A stretch of 47,288 nucleotides of DNA, taken from the NCBI GenBank assembly GCA_947454715.1, contig CANGMZ010000010.1:1-47288 (forward strand). The letters are read 5' to 3'. Source of the stretch: Chitinophagaceae bacterium. Lineage in GTDB: Bacteria > Bacteroidota > Bacteroidia > Chitinophagales > Chitinophagaceae. The notes below the pieces were generated by a model. That model was not told the DNA's origin. It did not search any database and saw only the letters and a list, made by a program, of their open reading frames with translations. Position 1 is the stretch's first letter, and every line of letters starts with the position of its first letter. The position numbers and the translations under genes were made by a program. Of the stretch, positions 9,379 through 18,615 are shown in pieces.

Positions 9379-10172
9379 TTCATTATCTTTTTCCCTAAGT
9401 GCTTTCCCAGACTGCTGATCCATAGCATGGGCAGTAATAATAAGAATATAGGATTTAGCTTAACTAATCGTCTGTATGCTCTCATTTCACCCCTTCTCAT
9501 TGCCCACTTATTAGCACTTACACCACCTTCGGATAATATTGGTCTGAATAGCTGTGTTAAAGGGATATTTATAAAGTGTAGTTTGTGTTTATAACCAATT
9601 CTTAGCCAGAGGTCGTAGTCCTCAGTATAGCGCATTGTAGGCTCAAATCGGAAATCTGGGTTGTTTTTGATAATAGTACAAGGTGTAGCAATTATATTGG
9701 CGGGTAAGAGCTTTATAAACGGTAATTTAAAAACTTGTATGCTTTCCGGTAATGATTTATTACTTATAGATTCCATTGTATAAGGGTGATACAATAAGTT
9801 TATGGATGGGGTAGCGCAAAGTATTTGATTAGCCAGCATTAATTTGTCTTTATGCCAGATATCATCAGCATCTAAAAAGGCAATATAATCACCTGTTGCA
9901 ACATCCATTCCCGCATTACGTGCAACAGATCCGCCTGAATTAATTACTTTTTCTATAATGTGCACTTTATCACTGAATGTATTTTTAATGACTTCAAGTG
10001 ATTTATCTGTGCTGGCATCATCAATAACTATTATCTCATAGTTGTTATAAGATTGGGCCAAAACAGATTTAATCGTGCGAACAATAGTTTGCTCATTATT
10101 ATAAACGGGTATTACTACACTGAATTTGAGTTCTTTGTGCTGCATATTCTCGTTGTGGGTAATATCGTTCAT
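9375..10172 (-). CDS. Family 2 glycosyltransferase
   Basis: Inverting GT-A glycosyltransferase (GT2), 265 residues, transferring a sugar from a nucleotide-sugar donor to a cell-envelope glycan. The N-terminal Rossmann-like start FSVVIPVYNNEQTI is followed by IIVIDDASTDKS, the donor-binding DADD at about 97-100 (AFLDADDIWHKDKL) and the later acidic EDYDLW motif that usually carries the catalytic base. No membrane segment is evident except a hydrophobic stretch near the C-terminus (IFLLLLPMLWISSLG). The ATG at 10172 lies one base after the stop of the upstream gene, so translation is probably coupled; an alternative ATG is at 10145. Acceptor and sugar cannot be read from sequence. Confidence 0.9.
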   Translation of the reverse strand: MNDITHNENMQHKELKFSVVIPVYNNEQTIVRTIKSVLAQSYNNYEIIVIDDASTDKSLEVIKNTFSDKVHIIEKVINSGGSVARNAGMDVATGDYIAFLDADDIWHKDKLMLANQILCATPSINLLYHPYTMESISNKSLPESIQVFKLPFIKLLPANIIATPCTIIKNNPDFRFEPTMRYTEDYDLWLRIGYKHKLHFINIPLTQLFRPILSEGGVSANKWAMRRGEMRAYRRLVKLNPIFLLLLPMLWISSLGKHLGKKIMK

Positions 10173-10173
10173 A

Positions 10174-11265
10174 TTAAAGTTGGTTGTAAACCTCTGTAAG
10201 CGTTTTTGCTTCTTCCTGCCAGCAATATTTTTCGCGTGCTTTCATGCAGTTTTCTTGCAACGTATTGTAGTATTTGGTGTCTGTCAGCAGCCTGTTAAGA
10301 GCGTATGCTATGTTTTGCGGTGTTGCAGACTCAATGAGACTGGCTATTTCATATTGGCTATTAATACGCTCATACTCAGGGTATTTGATGCATAGCTGCG
10401 GAACGCCATTGTGCATATAATCGAAAAAACGATTTGCTAAAGATAGTCGGTTACTCAGGCTGGTATCTTCAAATAAGGTGATGCCTACCCATGCTTTAAT
10501 TGTATATTCTCTCAATTCAGCCGGTGGAATATATCCCTTGAAAATAACTTTATCTTCTAACCCATATTCTTTGGTAAGTGCAACTGCTTCGTCAGAGAAA
10601 TTGCCTTTCCCGCAAATAATGAGACGAGCATTTACATCTTTCATAGCAGGAATAAGTTGCTCAAAGCAACGCCCAACATTAACTGCGCCTTGATATAAAA
10701 TAAAGTGTTCGGGTTTTTCAGGGATAGTCACCGGGCGAAGAATAGTTGCATTTCTGACAATCTTATAGTCAACTCCATAACGTTTTTTGAAATCTTCTGC
10801 ATAGCATTCGCCAATTGTATAACCAACTGGAAAGTTAGGTACGGTGTGTTTGCCTATCCACAACCACATTTTATGGACTGCAGGGCGAGATATTACCTCC
10901 TTTAGGTCTGTGAATATTTCATGTGCATCATAAACTCTTTTCTTTTTTCGTAGTAAGGATACGTAGTACACAGGTAATATTGTGTCAAGGTCAATAGCAC
11001 AAAGGATATCTACCTTCATAAATAAAAGGTAAAAGAATAGCTTTATCCAGTAGTGCAGATACATAATTTTACCTTGCTCTGCAATAATTGATAACCGAAC
11101 TTGTTTGAACGGACGAGGTATAATTGGTGCACTATTTTTGCGCTCAAAACCAATGAGTGTAACATCGTATCCGGCTTCTGTAAGCGATGTGCATATCCTT
11201 ATCATCCGCTGATCATAATTCAGATCATTGGTAACTGTACAAACTATTTTTTTAGATGTATTCAT
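10174..11265 (-). CDS. Family 4-like glycosyltransferase
   Basis: GT-B fold glycosyltransferase of the GT4 group, 363 residues. The N-terminal half has the acceptor-side Rossmann pattern (KIVCTVTNDLNYDQRMIRICTSLTEAGYDVTLIGFE) and an AHEIFTD segment; the C-terminal half has the donor-side pattern (FILYQGAVNVGRCFEQLIPAM, RLIICGKGN, VIFKGYIPPAELREY), ending with the family's nucleotide-sugar contact region (SLANRFFDYMHNGVPQLC). It is the first gene of a tight pair with the GT2 gene (one-base spacing), so both probably build the same surface glycan. No other pathway genes, flippase or polymerase are next to them, so the product is unknown. Confidence 0.88.
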   Translation of the reverse strand: MNTSKKIVCTVTNDLNYDQRMIRICTSLTEAGYDVTLIGFERKNSAPIIPRPFKQVRLSIIAEQGKIMYLHYWIKLFFYLLFMKVDILCAIDLDTILPVYYVSLLRKKKRVYDAHEIFTDLKEVISRPAVHKMWLWIGKHTVPNFPVGYTIGECYAEDFKKRYGVDYKIVRNATILRPVTIPEKPEHFILYQGAVNVGRCFEQLIPAMKDVNARLIICGKGNFSDEAVALTKEYGLEDKVIFKGYIPPAELREYTIKAWVGITLFEDTSLSNRLSLANRFFDYMHNGVPQLCIKYPEYERINSQYEIASLIESATPQNIAYALNRLLTDTKYYNTLQENCMKAREKYCWQEEAKTLTEVYNQL

Positions 11266-11303
11266 TTATGTGATTGCAAAATAACCAAAATTGCTTCAGT
11301 TAA

Positions 11304-11729
11304 TTATGGCTTTTTAAGAACAGCAACAGTTAATCTGCTTACGCAGATTAGTTTTTCCCTTTCATCGGTGATTTTAATATCCCAAACATGGGTTGTTGCG
11401 CCTATATGTAGTGGCATTACCGTAGCCGTAACCATGCCTTCTCTTTTTCCTCTTATATGATTGCAGTTTATTTCCATTCCTACACAAATCTGTTTTTCAC
11501 GGTCTATCGTCATCCAGGAGGCAACACTCCCGACTGTTTCAGCAAGCGCAGCCGATGCACCACCATGCAATAAACCATAAGGTTGATGGGTATTATTGTT
11601 GACAGGCATTGTCGCTTTCATAAAACCATCACCTATTTCAGTGAACTGAATATCGAGCGTTTCAGACATCGTATTTTTTGAAAGATCGTTCAACATTTGC
11701 AGACTGATCTCTGTTTTATTCCATGACAT
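11304..11729 (-). CDS. Hotdog-fold acyl-CoA thioesterase, PaaI/MenI (YdiI) type
   Basis: Single-domain hotdog thioesterase of 141 residues, cytoplasmic. The signature HGGASAALAETVGSVAS (residues 55-71) contains the His-Gly-Gly element and the catalytic glutamate (E64) of the YdiI/MenI/EntH branch. In menaquinone makers, enzymes of this branch hydrolyse 1,4-dihydroxy-2-naphthoyl-CoA; others clear misloaded aryl-CoA or acyl-carrier thioesters. No menaquinone gene is adjacent, so the exact substrate stays open. The ATG at 11727-11729 gives the usual family length. It is 38 bases upstream of the glycosyltransferase pair on the same strand, which may reflect read-through rather than a shared pathway. 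Confidence 0.87.
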   Translation of the reverse strand: MSWNKTEISLQMLNDLSKNTMSETLDIQFTEIGDGFMKATMPVNNNTHQPYGLLHGGASAALAETVGSVASWMTIDREKQICVGMEINCNHIRGKREGMVTATVMPLHIGATTHVWDIKITDEREKLICVSRLTVAVLKKP

Positions 11730-11847
11730 AAGAGTTATATTTTTATATTTTTGTATTTATTTTAATTATAGGTAAAATATTAACGTTGAATAACTCAGCA
11801 ATACTATTACTTTTGGGGTACTTTTTAATAACTTTTTTGCACGTACT

Positions 11848-13176
11848 ATGCACACAATTCTCGTTGCCGGAGCCGGCAAATCATCCACCTATCTGATTCA
11901 ATATTTACTGTCTCATGCCGCCCAAAACAAATGGAAGGTAATCGTAGCAGACGGCGACGCAAATGCAATAGCCGAGAAAACCGATAACAGCCCTTATGCT
12001 GAAGCTGCAGTAATTGACATAACAAATATAGCACAACGTGAACCATTGGTGAAGCGTGCTGATATTGTTATTTCATTAATGCCGCCTCATTTGCATATCC
12101 ACTTGGCTAAAGATTGTCTGGTACACAAAAAAAATCTCATTACTTCTTCTTATGTTTCTGATGAGTTGAAGTTAATGAAGAAGGAAGTTGAGGAGGCAGG
12201 CTTGATGTTTATGTGTGAAATGGGGCTTGATCCGGGTATTGATCACATGACAGCAAATAAGATTATTCATAGTATTCACCGCGTAGCCGGTAGCATTTAC
12301 AGCTTTAAATCTTATTGTGGTGGTCTTATTGCACCAGAAAGTGATAATAACCCTTGGCATTATAAATTTAGCTGGAATCCAAAGAATATAATTACTGCAG
12401 GTTTGGGTGGTGCTAAGTATTTGAGTAATGGTAAAGAAGTAGAAGTACCTTACGAAAAGATTTTTGAGAACAATAAAAAGATAAAGGTTGACGGTCTTGG
12501 ATCATTGGCTTATTATCCAAATCGCGACTCTCTGAAATATCTGGAGATGTATGATATTCCAGATATCAAAACTTTCCTAAGAGCAACGTTGCGTTACCCT
12601 TCTTTCTGTGTTGGTTGGGAAGCATTGATATTATTGGGCTTAACCACTAATGAAGATAGCTTTGATAAAAAAGGTCAAACGCTTGCATCGTGGGTAATGG
12701 CAAAAACAGGTTGTACTGACAAGAATACCCTCCCTGAATTTGTAGCTCAAAAGCTAGGTGTTGAGGTGAATAGTACAGCAATAGAGTTAATGAGTTGGTT
12801 AGGCTTGTTCGATGAATTACCGTTGAAGCCGGGTACTGCTGCATCGGGTGAAATTCTATTAGATTTATTGCTCGAAAAGTGGAGTATGGCGTCTGCTGAG
12901 AAAGACATGGTGGTTATGCAGCATGAAATAGAATATATGCATAAAGGCCGTAAGACCAAGCTTACCAGCACAATGGTAATAAAGGGCGAGAACAGAGAAC
13001 TGTCGGCAATGGCTAAAACGGTAGGTATGCCAATGGGTATTTTGGCTCGTATGGTGTTGAACAAGAAAATTGTACCACCTGTAGGTATTCATATTCCTAA
13101 TATGCAGTCTGTTTACAGACCGGTATTAGCGGAATTAGAATCTTATGGTATTGAGTTTAAAGACGAAATAGAATAA
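11848..13176 (+). CDS. Saccharopine dehydrogenase family protein
   Basis: NAD(P)-dependent dehydrogenase of the saccharopine dehydrogenase/reductase family, 442 residues, typical full length, cytoplasmic. The N-terminal nucleotide-binding segment is HTILVAGAGKSSTYLIQYLL, then VIVADGD. The central domain has the conserved CEMGLDPGIDHMTANKII around residues 124-141 and GGLIAPESDNNPWHYKFSWNP, typical of the saccharopine reductase branch (Lys9-like). Family members interconvert saccharopine with 2-aminoadipate semialdehyde plus glutamate, or with lysine plus 2-oxoglutarate; in bacteria a lysine-catabolic role is the usual inference. The dinucleotide loop reads GAGKSS instead of the more common GxGxxG, which is normal for this subgroup. 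It stands alone between opposite-strand genes and is followed by a terminator. Confidence 0.86.
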   Translation: MHTILVAGAGKSSTYLIQYLLSHAAQNKWKVIVADGDANAIAEKTDNSPYAEAAVIDITNIAQREPLVKRADIVISLMPPHLHIHLAKDCLVHKKNLITSSYVSDELKLMKKEVEEAGLMFMCEMGLDPGIDHMTANKIIHSIHRVAGSIYSFKSYCGGLIAPESDNNPWHYKFSWNPKNIITAGLGGAKYLSNGKEVEVPYEKIFENNKKIKVDGLGSLAYYPNRDSLKYLEMYDIPDIKTFLRATLRYPSFCVGWEALILLGLTTNEDSFDKKGQTLASWVMAKTGCTDKNTLPEFVAQKLGVEVNSTAIELMSWLGLFDELPLKPGTAASGEILLDLLLEKWSMASAEKDMVVMQHEIEYMHKGRKTKLTSTMVIKGENRELSAMAKTVGMPMGILARMVLNKKIVPPVGIHIPNMQSVYRPVLAELESYGIEFKDEIE

Positions 13177-13198
13177 TGATTAATTGACTTATACTGCA

Positions 13199-13228
13199 AA
13201 GCCTCACAATTGTGGGGCTTTTGTATTT
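13199..13228 (+). terminator. Intrinsic terminator after the saccharopine dehydrogenase gene
   Basis: AAGCCTCAC (13199-13207) pairs with GTGGGGCTT (13212-13220) with one G-U pair and an AATT loop, followed by T-rich TTGTATTTT. Confidence 0.8.
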
Positions 13229-13293
13229 TCAATCGGAAGGATTATTTTTATTGAGTCGTATACCATTTATTTTGCACTTAATCTACTAAATGC

Positions 13294-13327
13294 AAAACGA
13301 GCTTTACATCGCTGCAAAGCTCGTTTT
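13294..13327 (-). terminator. Terminator downstream of the radical SAM gene
   Basis: AAAACGAGCTTT (13294-13305) is perfectly complementary to AAAGCTCGTTTT (13316-13327), giving a 12-bp stem with a 10-base loop, 20 bases after the stop of the minus-strand gene. The A/T ends can serve both strands. Confidence 0.75.
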
Positions 13328-13347
13328 ACTATTTAGTCCATATAGAA

Positions 13348-14637
13348 TTAATGTGCGAAATCTGTATCGAAATTCAGCATACGTTCCTTTGGTGGATTGA
13401 AATAACCAAATTTTACATTCGGAAATTCTTCTTGTATCAGTTCAATCATTTGTTTTACACCCATGCATTCTCCTGGGTCAGTAACACCCATTTTGCCAAG
13501 GTACCAATCAGGATCAATATTGAAATTACGCCATTGAATCATGCTGATATCTGTTTCGCGAATAAATGCACATAATGCATCAAATTCAGCGATGCTATCG
13601 GTCATGCCAGGGAATACAAAATAGTTAATAGAAGACCAACCGCCATATTTACGTACAATCTTCAGACTTTCTTTCAAATCTTCAAATTTGTAGTTATTTG
13701 GTTGGTAGTACTTTGTGTAGATTTCAGGTCGAGCAGAGTTCATACTCACTCTTATACTATCCAGTCCGGCTTGCATTAATTGTTCAACAGCAGCAGGCTT
13801 ACTGCCATTGGTATTTATATTGATGCTGCCTTTTTGGGTATGCTTACGAATCTCAATAATCGAATCTTTAATAGTTTCCCACATTAACAGTGGTTCACCT
13901 TCACAGCCTTGTCCATAACTAACAATAGGGTATGGTGCTGTTTCTAAGTGTGGGACAGTATATTCTGCAATCTCTTCTGCAGTAGGCTTAAATGTAAGTC
14001 TGTCTTGTGTTGAAACAATCGTTTCATCTTCAGGCTGAAAAGAAATACAACCTATGCAATTGGCATTACATGCCGGTGAAGTTGGGATTGGGCACTCCCA
14101 ACGGCCCATGAAGTAGTTTCTTGATGCCGGGCAGCTATATGTCAACGTACACTTCTCTGCCAGATGTTTTACAAGTCTATTATGTGGATATGCTTTTACA
14201 AAAAGATCTACACCCTCCTTTATCTTTCTGTCATTATAACCACTGCATTCCTGCCTGATATCGCGTTCTATGCGAACTGCAGGAACATAAAATTTATTGT
14301 CTAACCATCCTGCAGCTGTGTATGAGAACAGTGGTAGGGTAGGTGCATCAGGCATTGTTTCATAAGCGGCCAAATATAAGCCGGTATGAGCAGGTGGTAT
14401 AAATGCAGCAACAGCCCATCCTTTCTCACACAAACGCATATCTCCTGTTTTTACATCTATTCCTATTCCTCTTCTGCCGGGAAGCTCGTATAGCGTGCCG
14501 CCATCAGGTAATTCTATCCATTCATCTTCAGGAATCGGTCCAGCATCCCAACCGCTGCGACCAACAGTGTAGAGTGTGGTATCTTCAAATATGTTTCCTT
14601 TCCCGTCAGAATATAATATGTATGGAGTTGTTATCAT
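13348..14637 (-). CDS. Radical SAM protein with extended N-terminal domain
   Basis: Radical SAM enzyme of 429 residues. The cluster-binding motif is C190-x3-C194-x2-C197 (CNANCIGC). It is followed by SAM-binding-like segments (PIVSYGQGCEGEPLL, ININTNGSKP, SIRVSMNSARPEIYTKYY). The first about 160 residues are not part of the usual barrel: they read as a beta-rich domain (DGKGNIFEDTTLYTVGRSGW, LPDGGTLYELPGRRGIGID). Just before the main motif lie further cysteines at 163, 169 and 182, which might hold an extra metal site. There is no SPASM-like Cys-rich tail. I recognise it as a conserved Bacteroidota radical SAM family without known reaction. Its only same-strand neighbour, 27 bases upstream, is a membrane protein gene; no peptide precursor is visible nearby. 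Confidence 0.84.
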   Translation of the reverse strand: MITTPYILYSDGKGNIFEDTTLYTVGRSGWDAGPIPEDEWIELPDGGTLYELPGRRGIGIDVKTGDMRLCEKGWAVAAFIPPAHTGLYLAAYETMPDAPTLPLFSYTAAGWLDNKFYVPAVRIERDIRQECSGYNDRKIKEGVDLFVKAYPHNRLVKHLAEKCTLTYSCPASRNYFMGRWECPIPTSPACNANCIGCISFQPEDETIVSTQDRLTFKPTAEEIAEYTVPHLETAPYPIVSYGQGCEGEPLLMWETIKDSIIEIRKHTQKGSININTNGSKPAAVEQLMQAGLDSIRVSMNSARPEIYTKYYQPNNYKFEDLKESLKIVRKYGGWSSINYFVFPGMTDSIAEFDALCAFIRETDISMIQWRNFNIDPDWYLGKMGVTDPGECMGVKQMIELIQEEFPNVKFGYFNPPKERMLNFDTDFAH

Positions 14638-14664
14638 TAGTCTTTTAATAAATAAGTTGCAAAG

Positions 14665-15183
14665 TTATTGGCTATTTCTCAGTAAACGTGTTTCTTCCGT
14701 GAGTACCTTCCGTTTTTCTATATCCAAGTACTTTGCAGGGGTAAGCGTTAAGCAGGCTATGATAATCAATAAGATAGCACTTCTAATAAGTATGTTTTTA
14801 TAAAAATGGGAAGACCTGATAGAAATAATTATAGCAATTATAACATTAAATAAGAAGTTGAGTCCGAATGCCGCAATAAGGACCATCACATCTCCGTTCC
14901 AGTACATTAATCGGAACAATATGCCCGCAATAGATGTAAAAAGTACAAAAGAAGACAATAAAGACATGAACACTTTCGTGAAGGTGATATCTCGGTACGA
15001 CACCAATTTATAACTATCTCTAAGTCTTATATCGTTGAATAGCAAAAAACCAAACACCAGGTAAATAACGGCAAGACAAACCAATGCAAGGGCAATAATG
15101 GCCACACTACCCGAAATGGATAGTAATTTCATCATTACACCAACTAATGCCATTATGGTAAATACCTTTTCTAGAAACTTCAT
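14665..15183 (-). CDS. Small integral membrane protein with duplicated GldL-like hairpin
   Basis: Membrane protein of 172 residues with about four to five hydrophobic segments (roughly 7-22, 26-49, 72-92, 98-122, 130-149). The segment ALVGVMMKLLSISGS is echoed by TSIAGILFRLMYWNGD, each followed by a long hydrophobic helix, so the protein looks like an internal duplication of a two-helix hairpin. The motif G-[IV]-[LM]-[FM]-[KR]-L-x-x-x-x-G recalls the N-terminal hairpin of GldL, a T9SS/gliding motor protein, but the rest of GldL is absent and the link is weak. It lies 27 bases upstream of the radical SAM gene and may be cotranscribed. Function unknown. Confidence 0.7.
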   Translation of the reverse strand: MKFLEKVFTIMALVGVMMKLLSISGSVAIIALALVCLAVIYLVFGFLLFNDIRLRDSYKLVSYRDITFTKVFMSLLSSFVLFTSIAGILFRLMYWNGDVMVLIAAFGLNFLFNVIIAIIISIRSSHFYKNILIRSAILLIIIACLTLTPAKYLDIEKRKVLTEETRLLRNSQ

Positions 15184-15280
15184 AAAGCTTGTAAAGATAA
15201 GTAGTGGAGGTAAGATTGTAAAAACAAGATTTATTGCACTTATTTTACTGTCTTATATATACATAACATATTTTATCGAT

Positions 15281-15288
15281 TATCTTTG
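15281..15288 (+). promoter_or_regulatory. -7 box of the MORN/transglutaminase operon
   Basis: TATCTTTG fits TAnnTTTG at every fixed position, 24 bases before the ATG at 15313, giving a short leader. No TTTG is found at the expected -33 spacing. Confidence 0.55.
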
Positions 15289-15312
15289 ATTACTTAAACC
15301 TAGCCATTTACG

Positions 15313-18300
15313 ATGCGTTATATTTCTTTTGCCCTTGTCATCTGTTTTTCATTGCTATCTCCGGTAGTAAAAGCTCAGATACCCTATGTTAATTCCCGAG
15401 ATGTGATACTCAAGGGAATAGATATGTATGATAAAGAAGAGTACAAACGAGCTATTGAACTTTTCCGTCAGGTACATGAGTGTGATACGAATTATTCAAT
15501 CGCAGTCTATGAACTTGTTAATGCATTGATTGTAGATAGTCAATATACTGAAGCCAAACAATTGGCAAAAATGTCATTGGATTTGCCGGGCTCTACAAAA
15601 AGAAGCGCGCTTATTCAGTTGGCAAGTTGTTATGATTACATGCATCAGATTGATAGTGCGGTAATATTGTATGATTCATTAATTAAAATGTATCCTAATG
15701 ACCATCAAGGTTATTATGAAAAGGGTGTGGCGTATTTTAATTCTAAAGATTATGACAAAGCGGTTTATAATTTTCAGAAAGCCTTAATTATAAATCCCAA
15801 TCATTTTCGTTCTCATTACATGTTGGGTAAAGCGTATGCTTTACAGGGCAGGTTAACAGAAGCATTGATGGCCTCTGAGTCTGCTTTATTAGCTACTAAA
15901 AATGCGGATTTGGCAAAGCAGGCTATTGCTGTAATCTCTGCAATTACTGAACAGACTGATGATGTGAAGAAAGCATACGCCGGCAAAAAGGAAAAATATA
16001 ATAATTCTTCATTCGATGAGATAGATCAAATCATTAATGCAAAACTGGCGATCAATCCCTCATATAAATTGAAAATCAGTATAAACGACAACATATTCAG
16101 GCAGACACAAGCCATGATGGAGAAGCTAAAATTTGATGCCTCTGATACTTGTTTTGCGATGCAGTACTATGTCCCTTACTACACACAGATTTATAAGCAA
16201 GATTTGTTTGAAGGATTTATGTTGCTGACTTTCTCTGATTTTGGTATTGAGAACGTTGATGTTTTAGCGAAGAGGAAGACTAATGAGATTAATGATGCTA
16301 AACAGATAGTATTCCCAACACTTAATAAAATACAATCGACTCGTGAGCTCAACTACAACAAACGTGAAAATGCAAAGGAGCTGTATCATTTTGTAAATGA
16401 GAGTGAAATCATTATTGTAGGCACTGTAGCGAAAGTGGGTAATGATAACGTTATACAAGGTGATGCTGTAATTTACAGAACAGATCAGTCGCTACTCGGA
16501 AAAGGACGGTATACTGATAAAGGAGATAAAGAAGGTCCTTGGAAATACTATTATAAGACTAATGGTTTGATGAAGGAAGAGACTTATAAAGAGGGCATTG
16601 CCATTGGTATTACAAAAGAATACAGCTTGAATGGTTGTTTGAGTAAGATTACTCATTACGATGATAAAGGAAATACTATTCAGGAAGATAATTTTACAAA
16701 CAAAGGCTGGATGTCTTACAGTGCTGTAAAAATTACGGATAATGAAAATGAAGAAACTTCATATTATCAGAATGGCAATAAGGAAATGGCAGTTCATTTT
16801 TTAGATAAAAACATAAAAGATGGTGAGTATACATCTTATTATGAAAGTGGTAAACGCGATAAGGTAGTTAATTTCAAAAACGGCAACTATACAGGTAATT
16901 ACAAGAAGTATTACGAAAGCGGAGCTCTTAATGAAGAGACCACTTTTGAAAATGGGAAAATGGAAGGGGCTTTTGTGTCATATTATGAAAACGGAAAGAT
17001 CAGCAAGAAGACAATTTCTCATAATGGTAAATATGACGGACTACTGGAAACATATTATGAAGATGGCAGTCCTGATGAAGTTTGCACCTATAAAAAGAAC
17101 AGGAAGAATGGTTTAGATAAGAAATTTGGTAGAAATGGCAAGTTATATGGAGAAGCAGTTTTTGAAGATGATGTACCTGTCTCTATTAAATATTACGACT
17201 TAGATGGGAAGCTTATTTATGAGCAGAACGATAAAAATGGATTACATGCGTTTAGCTCATTTTATCAATCAGGCAATAAATCTGCAGATCAGATATTAAA
17301 TGGTGATGGCGTTGCAGATGGATTGCAGGTGTCATACTATTCAACAGGGGCTAAGAGCGAAGAAGTAAGTTACAAAAATGGTAATAAAGATGGCAGGGCA
17401 AGTACTTATTACAAGAATGGTAAGTTAAAAGCGGAGGTAGATTACATACAAGACACACTTGATGGTTACTATAAGGGCTACTATTTTAATGGTATAGTGC
17501 AGGCTGAAGGTTGGTATAAAGAAGGTAAAAAGCAAGGATTGTGGAAGTATTACAATCCTAATGGTAAGATGCAAAGTGAAGCCTACTTTATCAATGATCA
17601 GTGGAATGGCTACAACAAAGAATACAATAAAAATGGGTATATACAAACCAAATACATGTATGACTACGATATGTTAGTTGCTTGTGTGGTATATGATAGC
17701 TTAGGTAAGAAAGTAGATAGCATAAACTATCCACAAGGTAATGGCAAATTTACTTGCGTTAATAAGAACGGAAAAAGATTTACGGAGCAGGAGGGAACAT
17801 TAAAATATGGCTCACTTGAGGGTGTACTGACTACCAAATATTTTAATGGTCAGATAAGTCAGAAAATGTACTTCAAGGAAGGGAAAAGAGATAGCATACT
17901 TACCATCTATTATCCTGATGGAAAGCTGCAAAACGTCACTTCATTCCGTAATGGTATGCAAGAGGGGAGTTCAAAGTCTTATAATGAGCTGGGCGATTTA
18001 GTTGATGATGGTATTTTCATTAATAATCAACCGGATGGTAAACGTAATTCTTACGCGAACAACAGATTGTGTATAGCATATAATTTTAAAGGAGGAGAAA
18101 AGGATGGTGCACAAAATTACTACGGCGAGGATGGTAAAATTGCCTGTATCCTTAACTATGATGATGGTGATTTGATTAGCTACACCTACGAAGGTAAGGA
18201 TGGTAAGCTAGTGCCTGCAATACCGGTCAAGTACGGAACTGCTGACATAAAAGCGTTTTACAGCAATGGTAAAAAATCTGCTGAAATCAATACAGTTAAG

Positions 18301-18615
18301 AGCATGTTTAATGGTACGGCTAAGATATATTTCAGTAATGGCAATGTTGCTGAAGAGCGTAACTGTAAAGATGATGGCTTGAATGGTGTATTTAAAAGAT
18401 ATGCAAAAGACGGGAAGCTTGTCTATGAAATGTCTTACACTGATAATGAAGAAACCGGTGTTGAGAACACATACGATAACAATGGTGTTTTACTGATAAG
18501 TAAGTCTTACTTCTGGGGTGATCCTCATGGAGTAACTACTGTTCGTAATGCAGCAACCGGAAAAACGACTAAATACATCTATCATTACGGAGAACTTATA
18601 AATGTGACAGAATGA
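15313..18615 (+). CDS. Exported TPR and MORN-repeat (YwqK-like) protein
   Basis: Large exported protein of 1100 residues. Signal peptide 1-22 (ends VKAQ). Residues about 25-215 form tetratricopeptide repeats (for example YPNDHQGYYEKGVAYFNSKD, NPNHFRSHYMLGKAYALQGR). After a middle region (about 215-395) come about two dozen MORN_2/YwqK-type repeats to residue about 1085, each with the pattern xYYxNGKxxxExxYxxGxxxG. Such repeats are often named YwqK antitoxin in databases, but no toxin is next to it, and a signal peptide argues for a periplasmic or surface scaffold. The stop codon overlaps the next start (ATGA at 18612-18615), so it is translationally coupled to the transglutaminase gene. A scaffold for envelope proteins is inference. 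Confidence 0.85.
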   Translation: MRYISFALVICFSLLSPVVKAQIPYVNSRDVILKGIDMYDKEEYKRAIELFRQVHECDTNYSIAVYELVNALIVDSQYTEAKQLAKMSLDLPGSTKRSALIQLASCYDYMHQIDSAVILYDSLIKMYPNDHQGYYEKGVAYFNSKDYDKAVYNFQKALIINPNHFRSHYMLGKAYALQGRLTEALMASESALLATKNADLAKQAIAVISAITEQTDDVKKAYAGKKEKYNNSSFDEIDQIINAKLAINPSYKLKISINDNIFRQTQAMMEKLKFDASDTCFAMQYYVPYYTQIYKQDLFEGFMLLTFSDFGIENVDVLAKRKTNEINDAKQIVFPTLNKIQSTRELNYNKRENAKELYHFVNESEIIIVGTVAKVGNDNVIQGDAVIYRTDQSLLGKGRYTDKGDKEGPWKYYYKTNGLMKEETYKEGIAIGITKEYSLNGCLSKITHYDDKGNTIQEDNFTNKGWMSYSAVKITDNENEETSYYQNGNKEMAVHFLDKNIKDGEYTSYYESGKRDKVVNFKNGNYTGNYKKYYESGALNEETTFENGKMEGAFVSYYENGKISKKTISHNGKYDGLLETYYEDGSPDEVCTYKKNRKNGLDKKFGRNGKLYGEAVFEDDVPVSIKYYDLDGKLIYEQNDKNGLHAFSSFYQSGNKSADQILNGDGVADGLQVSYYSTGAKSEEVSYKNGNKDGRASTYYKNGKLKAEVDYIQDTLDGYYKGYYFNGIVQAEGWYKEGKKQGLWKYYNPNGKMQSEAYFINDQWNGYNKEYNKNGYIQTKYMYDYDMLVACVVYDSLGKKVDSINYPQGNGKFTCVNKNGKRFTEQEGTLKYGSLEGVLTTKYFNGQISQKMYFKEGKRDSILTIYYPDGKLQNVTSFRNGMQEGSSKSYNELGDLVDDGIFINNQPDGKRNSYANNRLCIAYNFKGGEKDGAQNYYGEDGKIACILNYDDGDLISYTYEGKDGKLVPAIPVKYGTADIKAFYSNGKKSAEINTVKSMFNGTAKIYFSNGNVAEERNCKDDGLNGVFKRYAKDGKLVYEMSYTDNEETGVENTYDNNGVLLISKSYFWGDPHGVTTVRNAATGKTTKYIYHYGELINVTE

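Noticed and set aside
15313-18615. Toxin-antitoxin system (YwqK antitoxin) reading of the MORN protein
   Set aside because: The label comes only from the repeat type. The protein is exported, very long and has no toxin-like neighbour.
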